A DNA stretch of 64,000 bases from Candidatus Latescibacterota bacterium (GTDB taxonomy: Bacteria; Latescibacterota; UBA2968; UBA8231), in the NCBI GenBank assembly GCA_022820485.1, contig JAJEFJ010000096.1, positions 1 to 64,000 on the forward strand, given 5' to 3'. Below the pieces are notes generated by a model. That model was not told where the DNA came from and ran no database searches. It was given only the letters and a program-made list of their open reading frames with translations. Of this stretch, positions 60,080 to 64,000 are shown one piece after another (position 1 is the stretch's first letter; each line of letters begins with the position of its first letter). Made by a program: the position numbers and the translations under genes.

Positions 60080-61025
60080 GCAGGCGGTGGTACACCATGG
60101 CCGCTGCACACAAGTCCTGCGCCCCCATGCCCGTCAGATAGACCGCGCTCGGCGCGATTGCGCCAAGCCGACCGCAGGCGGCGTCGCCGATATCCAGTAC
60201 CGTGCCCTCGGCATTGCGCGCCAAGGCGATCTGCTCGGCTTGGCCCTGTTCGGCCGCAAAGCGAAACTCCCCGGACTTCTGGGCTTGGGCGAGCACATCT
60301 ACGACCACTGTGCGCTCGTAGAGCACTTCCGGCGCGAGCTGGCGCGTGCGGCTATCCCCGGCGAGGACCGCGAGGTAGGGAACCTCGGCCAGTGCCTCCG
60401 CAGTTAAAATGGGCTGTGGCGTCGGCACCGCCGTCAGCACGGCGTCGGCACCGGCGATACACGCTTCTAGCGACGTTGCTATCCGCAGGCGTGCGCACAG
60501 GTCTGGCTCGACCGCTTTGGCAAACGCCGCCCGGTTTGCCGCCCGGCGACTCGTGCAGGCAATCTCTGTCAAATCAAAGAGCGCGTCGCAGGATAGGGCC
60601 AAGGTCCGCGCGATTCGACCGGTCCCTAAAATGGCGACTCGCTTGATGGCCGCGCCCGCTAGATATTGAAGACCTAACGCGCCCGCGGCACCGGTGCGCC
60701 AGTCGGTGATGTGCCCGGCCTCTAGCCGCCACGCTCGGCCCTGTTGCAGATCTTCGAATGCGATATACGCTTCCCGCTTGGCCAGCCGTCCGCTCGCCAC
60801 ATCTGAGAGTTCTTCGATGATTTTTCGCGCGCGAAACTTCCCCGGCCATTCGGCTGGCATGTCCAAGCGAAAGTAATCGAGTGCTCCGCGCTTTTCGACG
60901 GACTCGGTGCGCGGCGGATTGTCGATGACCCCCGCGCCGTAGCGCTCGAACGCTTGGTGACAGGCGGCGAGAAAATCAGCCGTGGAGAAGCGATGGGCAA
61001 AGATTTCTTCGCGCAGGAGATCCAT
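60072..61025 (-). CDS. Ornithine cyclodeaminase / mu-crystallin family
   Basis: 317 residues. RVAILGTGRIARTLALSCDAL binds NAD(P); GVIDNPPRTES and AVYLTGMGAQDLCAAAMVY lie as in family members. It could be an ornithine cyclodeaminase, alanine dehydrogenase or imine reductase. The 3' end overlaps the ASH protein 3' end by eight bases on the opposite strand. Confidence 0.88.
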   Translation of the reverse strand: MDLLREEIFAHRFSTADFLAACHQAFERYGAGVIDNPPRTESVEKRGALDYFRLDMPAEWPGKFRARKIIEELSDVASGRLAKREAYIAFEDLQQGRAWRLEAGHITDWRTGAAGALGLQYLAGAAIKRVAILGTGRIARTLALSCDALFDLTEIACTSRRAANRAAFAKAVEPDLCARLRIATSLEACIAGADAVLTAVPTPQPILTAEALAEVPYLAVLAGDSRTRQLAPEVLYERTVVVDVLAQAQKSGEFRFAAEQGQAEQIALARNAEGTVLDIGDAACGRLGAIAPSAVYLTGMGAQDLCAAAMVYHRLLT

Positions 61026-61093
61026 GTCTCATCCTTTATTTGATTTGCTTGACTTAACTTGCCGTTTTTTACTCATTTAATGATGTTGGAGCG

Positions 61094-61561
61094 ATGGAGC
61101 GAGGAAACCTCAACCTGCAGGAGCTAATTTTGTGGGGGCTGGCCGCGGTGGCCATAGCCCTTCTCCTCAAGACGGCCTTCTGGCCGCACACTGCTACTGC
61201 CCCCGAGTCAGCGCTCCAGCGGGAAGTTACCAAGTCGGAAACCGGTCCCCAAATCAGCCCCATTCGGGTCGAAATTCTCAACGGCGGAGGCGAATCGCAA
61301 GTCGCCGCCCGTCTGCGCAAAAAGGCACGCGTCCTCGGACTGGACGTAATTCACGAAGGCAATGCGCCCAGCTTCAATCACTTGTACACCCTCGTCATCG
61401 CTTTGGACGGTGATATCGAGCGAGCCAGACAAGTGGCGAATGTCTTGGGAATACCTCATTTTATTCAACAGCAGAAGGAAGACCAGTTCAGTCTAGCGAG
61501 CGTCTCGATTGTCATCGGGCGCGACCACCGCCGCATCGGCCTACTTGATCCGGCTAAGTAA
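61094..61561 (+). CDS. LytR_C-domain membrane protein
   Basis: 155 residues. One membrane helix (LILWGLAAVAIALLLKTAFW) and a LytR C-terminal domain with IRVEILNGGGESQVAARLRKKARVLGLDV and SVSIVIGRD. In this arrangement it commonly precedes rsfS, and here rsfS begins 16 bases later. Function unknown, likely envelope. Confidence 0.85.
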   Translation: MERGNLNLQELILWGLAAVAIALLLKTAFWPHTATAPESALQREVTKSETGPQISPIRVEILNGGGESQVAARLRKKARVLGLDVIHEGNAPSFNHLYTLVIALDGDIERARQVANVLGIPHFIQQQKEDQFSLASVSIVIGRDHRRIGLLDPAK

Positions 61562-61577
61562 CCACGAGAAAACGTCT

Positions 61578-61979
61578 ATGAGCTTGTGCCAAGAGCCGCG
61601 CATCGCCCGCGCCGTAGAAATTTTACAAGATAAGAAGGCCTTCGCAATAACCTTGCTGGACCTGCGCGACATCACCGACACCTGCGACTACTTCCTGCTC
61701 TGTACGGGCACTTCTGAACAGCACGTCCGCAGCCTCGCCGACGAAGTGCGGGACCAACTCGCCGAGATAGGGGAAAAGCCCTGGCATATCGAAGGTGCGG
61801 ATACTCGGCGCTGGGTGCTGATGGATTACGTCGATTTTGTCGTCCACATCTTTCGCGAGGAAGCGCGCGACTTTTACGCCCTAGAGAGGCTGTGGGGCGA
61901 CGCCGAGCGCACGGATTTCCCAGATGGGGATGCGCCCGAGGAAGCCGCAGAAAAACCCTTTGAATTTTCGACTTTCTAA
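61578..61979 (+). CDS. rsfS: Ribosome silencing factor RsfS
   Basis: 133 residues. LLDLRDITDTCDYFLLCTGTSEQHVRSLAD and DYVDFVVHIFREEARDFYALERLWGDA are the family signature. Binds uL14 and blocks subunit joining under starvation. Acidic tail (DGDAPEEAAEKP). Stop overlaps the mtnA start (TAATG), so coupled. Confidence 0.94.
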   Translation: MSLCQEPRIARAVEILQDKKAFAITLLDLRDITDTCDYFLLCTGTSEQHVRSLADEVRDQLAEIGEKPWHIEGADTRRWVLMDYVDFVVHIFREEARDFYALERLWGDAERTDFPDGDAPEEAAEKPFEFSTF

Positions 61980-63019
61980 TGCCGATGCAAACGCTCAAAT
62001 GGCAGGACGACGCGCTGATCCTACTCGACCAGACTCGCTTGCCCGAGGAACTAGTGTACACAACCTACCGCGACGTCGAGGCCATCGCCTGTGCCATTGA
62101 AGGGCTAGTGGTGCGCGGTGCCCCGGCCATTGGTTTGGCGGCTGCGTACGGCGTGGTGGCGGGTGCGCGCGTCGCGGTTGATTGCGCTGCCGAGGCTTTT
62201 TATCGCCGCGTGGAAGCGGCCATTGCTCGCCTCGCCCGCACCCGGCCCACCGCAGTCAACCTGTTCTGGGCCTTGGGTCAGATGCAGGAGGTATTGGCGG
62301 CGAACCGGGGCCGCGATAACCACGCTATCTGCGACGCCTTGCTAGTAGCTGCTCACCGCCTCTTTGAGGAAGACCGCCAAATCTGCCGCCAGATCGGTGC
62401 CCACGGCGCGGCGCTTCTGCGCGATGGTAGCCAAGTCATCACCCACTGCAACGCCGGCGGTTTGGCCACGGCCGACTACGGCACGGCCTTGGGCGTCGTT
62501 TATGCGGCCCAAGAGGCAGGTAAGAAAGTCGCCGTATTTGCCGACGAAACTCGCCCGTTGCTTCAGGGGTCGCGGCTGACCGCGTGGGAGCTGATGCAGA
62601 GCGGCATCGACGTCAGGGTCATCTGCGACAATGCGGCCGCGGTCGTGCTGCGCAATGAGGCGATTGACTGCTGTATTGTGGGTGCTGACCGCATCGCCAA
62701 AAATGGCGACGTGGCCAACAAAATCGGTACCTATGGCTTAGCTATCCTCGCCCGCGAACACGACGTGCCTTTCTATGTGGCCGCGCCGGTCTCGACCCTC
62801 GACATGGCCTTGGCCTCGGGTGCGGAAATACCCATTGAAAAACGCGATGGAGCCGAGGTTCGCCAAGGCATGGGCAAGCCCACGGCCCCGGACGCGGTAC
62901 CGGTTTACAATCCGGCCTTTGACGTCACGCCCTGCGACTTGGTGTCGGCGATCATTTCGGAAAAGGGTGTCGCCCGGGCTCCGTACGAACCCTCCCTGCG
63001 CGCTTGGAGCGAGCCATGA
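61979..63019 (+). CDS. mtnA: S-methyl-5-thioribose-1-phosphate isomerase
   Basis: 346 residues; methionine salvage. LVVRGAPAIGLAAAYGV, ITHCNAGGLATADYGTALGV with catalytic Cys, and CIVGADRIAKNGDVANKIGTY with catalytic Asp are complete. Starts inside the rsfS stop and ends inside the start of the SPOR gene. Confidence 0.95.
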   Translation: MPMQTLKWQDDALILLDQTRLPEELVYTTYRDVEAIACAIEGLVVRGAPAIGLAAAYGVVAGARVAVDCAAEAFYRRVEAAIARLARTRPTAVNLFWALGQMQEVLAANRGRDNHAICDALLVAAHRLFEEDRQICRQIGAHGAALLRDGSQVITHCNAGGLATADYGTALGVVYAAQEAGKKVAVFADETRPLLQGSRLTAWELMQSGIDVRVICDNAAAVVLRNEAIDCCIVGADRIAKNGDVANKIGTYGLAILAREHDVPFYVAAPVSTLDMALASGAEIPIEKRDGAEVRQGMGKPTAPDAVPVYNPAFDVTPCDLVSAIISEKGVARAPYEPSLRAWSEP

Positions 63020-63792
63020 GAATGCACTCCTTCCTCCTCTTGGTGGTCTTGCTCGGCACGGCCTACTGCGCGAGCGCACCGCGCTGGAGCAGCGATTCGG
63101 GCGATGCCGCGCCCACCAGTCGCGAAGAATTTGATCCGCGCACCCTCGACGAAGATTTGCTAATTGAGCCGGTTCAACGCGAGAATCCCGATCAGGCCCA
63201 AACCCCAGCGGAGCCGGTAGCTTCCGTGCAAGAGCACGCCCCGTCCGCGAGCGCTTCGGTTTATCGCCTCCAGTTGGTGGCCCTGAGTAATGAAGCCACG
63301 GCCCGCCAGCGCCGCGCCGAACTAGAACGCGCACTCGACGTGAAGGTTTATCTAGTGGCCCGCAACGCGCACTCGGTGCTGCAAGCTGGGCAATACGCTA
63401 CCCGCGCCGAAGCCGAGGCCCTCAAGGAACAGGTCGCCGCACTTGGCCCGGACTATGCCGATGCCTATGTCGTCGAGGTCCCGGCGAGTGCGGTGTCCGA
63501 CTCCGTTCCAGCCGAGGCCGCGCCCGAGCTAGTGAGTATCACTGGCTGGCGGGTGCTGATTGACCAGTTCCTATCGCACGATCACGACAAGGCCATCCAC
63601 CTCGCGGAAGAGGCCAAAAAACGCCTGAAGCGCACAGACATCAGCGTGATCCTTAAGGGGCCTTATTACAAGATCGAAGTCGGCAACTATCGCACCGAGG
63701 CGCAAGCCCAAGCCGCGGCCGAACGAATCGGGAGGTATTACCCCAACGCCCTCAAGATCCGCTCCCAGATCCTCGTCTCGCAGGAGGAGTAA
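63016..63792 (+). CDS. Secreted protein with two SPOR domains
   Basis: 258 residues. Signal peptide HSFLLLVVLLGTAYCASA with a non-standard lipobox. An acidic, Pro-rich linker precedes two SPOR repeats of about 75 residues (YRLQLVALSNEATARQRRAEL and GWRVLIDQFLSHDHDKAIHLAEEAKKRL); SPOR domains bind denuded peptidoglycan. ATGA overlap with mtnA. Likely a cell-wall or division protein. Confidence 0.85.
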   Translation: MRMHSFLLLVVLLGTAYCASAPRWSSDSGDAAPTSREEFDPRTLDEDLLIEPVQRENPDQAQTPAEPVASVQEHAPSASASVYRLQLVALSNEATARQRRAELERALDVKVYLVARNAHSVLQAGQYATRAEAEALKEQVAALGPDYADAYVVEVPASAVSDSVPAEAAPELVSITGWRVLIDQFLSHDHDKAIHLAEEAKKRLKRTDISVILKGPYYKIEVGNYRTEAQAQAAAERIGRYYPNALKIRSQILVSQEE

Positions 63793-63798
63793 CGCGCC

Positions 63799-64000
63799 AT
63801 GCGCTTGTGCTGCTGTGTCATCGCATTGCTGCTCATGGCCTGTGCTCATGGCAAAAGCACCGGACCGATGGTCTTCGACGATGGGGCGGTCCCTGTCGTG
63901 TCTGTTGAGGATCCCCCGCCAGATACGGCCGATCTACGCGCTGTTCGCTGGCACTTGCTGTTCGCTATTGAAAGCCACGCGCTCGGTCAGACTCAACGGG
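63799..64000 (+). CDS. Lipoprotein, truncated at window edge
   Basis: At least 67 residues. MRLCCCVIALLLMACAHGKS is a lipoprotein signal with lipobox LMAC (Cys15); then DDGAVPVVSVEDPPPDTADL, a short linker and a helix. GGAGG lies 11 bases before the ATG. Follows the SPOR gene by six bases, so the same operon. The family is not visible. Confidence 0.75.
   Translation, partial: MRLCCCVIALLLMACAHGKSTGPMVFDDGAVPVVSVEDPPPDTADLRAVRWHLLFAIESHALGQTQR

Overview
The window reads as a chromosomal segment of an uncultured, GC-rich, diderm bacterium. Its gene families (sulfatases, phytanoyl-CoA dioxygenase-like proteins, Gfo/Idh oxidoreductases, enolase-superfamily dehydratase, NHL propeller, a C-terminal FlgD/T9SS-like domain, a DUF6029-type outer-membrane barrel, ASH/Hydin repeats, many short intergenic palindromes) resemble those in metagenome-derived Latescibacterota/Poribacteria-like genomes. 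That placement is inference from gene content; no rRNA or tRNA gene was recognised.

Bases 1-10620 form the most unusual block. A textbook sigma-54 promoter (667-682) precedes a 33-codon ORF with a strong ribosome site, then a membrane-anchored redoxin, an ABC exporter, and an intracellular subtilisin-like protease fused to a DUF1611-like P-loop domain. After a small MITE-like insertion come an orphan peptide-binding lipoprotein, a Cache-domain histidine kinase and a sigma-54-dependent response regulator. The layout suggests a peptide that is made, trimmed, exported and possibly sensed, with the regulator acting back on the sigma-54 promoter.

Bases 10627-13574 hold a thiol-disulfide redoxin, a DUF6029-like outer-membrane protein and a secreted redoxin. 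The last is interrupted by an in-frame TGA exactly where a redox Cys is expected (motif U-P-A-C), followed by a hairpin, so it is a strong selenoprotein candidate. Bases 13706-26278 are mostly scattered catabolic and housekeeping enzymes: NHL propeller, two aldo/keto reductases, MsrA, an Eis-like acetyltransferase, nucleoside hydrolase, cupin, enolase-superfamily dehydratase, a MntA/HepT toxin-antitoxin pair with a mntA remnant, a DMT exporter, a sulfatase, a GH113-like glycosidase and a Gfo/Idh oxidoreductase.

Bases 26302-30023 are an accessory island. It has an AlbA_2/ATPase-type regulator flanked by two 131-bp direct repeats, a three-repeat type I-E CRISPR remnant, a small membrane coiled-coil protein, and an eroded cas3 with no other cas genes. 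Bases 30001-38061 (minus strand) form a tight seven-gene operon: mannonate dehydratase, two PhyH-like dioxygenases, sulfatase, phosphodiesterase/alkaline-phosphatase-superfamily enzyme, zinc alcohol dehydrogenase and KduD-like SDR. This looks like breakdown of a sulfated or esterified, uronate-type substrate.

Bases 38230-64000 contain mainly housekeeping and metabolic genes: SAM hydrolase family, glmM-like mutase, CYTH protein, TlpA-like protein, quinone oxidoreductase/C45 peptidase/CehA operon, rsmA, trxB, D-2-hydroxyacid dehydrogenase, Sfp-type PPTase, a molybdenum hydroxylase, an IMPase family member, a DapA family member, an AT-rich cassette with a clan AA aspartic protease, aminotransferase, an ASH-repeat protein, ornithine cyclodeaminase family, LytR_C protein, rsfS, mtnA, a SPOR protein and a truncated lipoprotein. 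Short palindromic repeats are scattered between genes.
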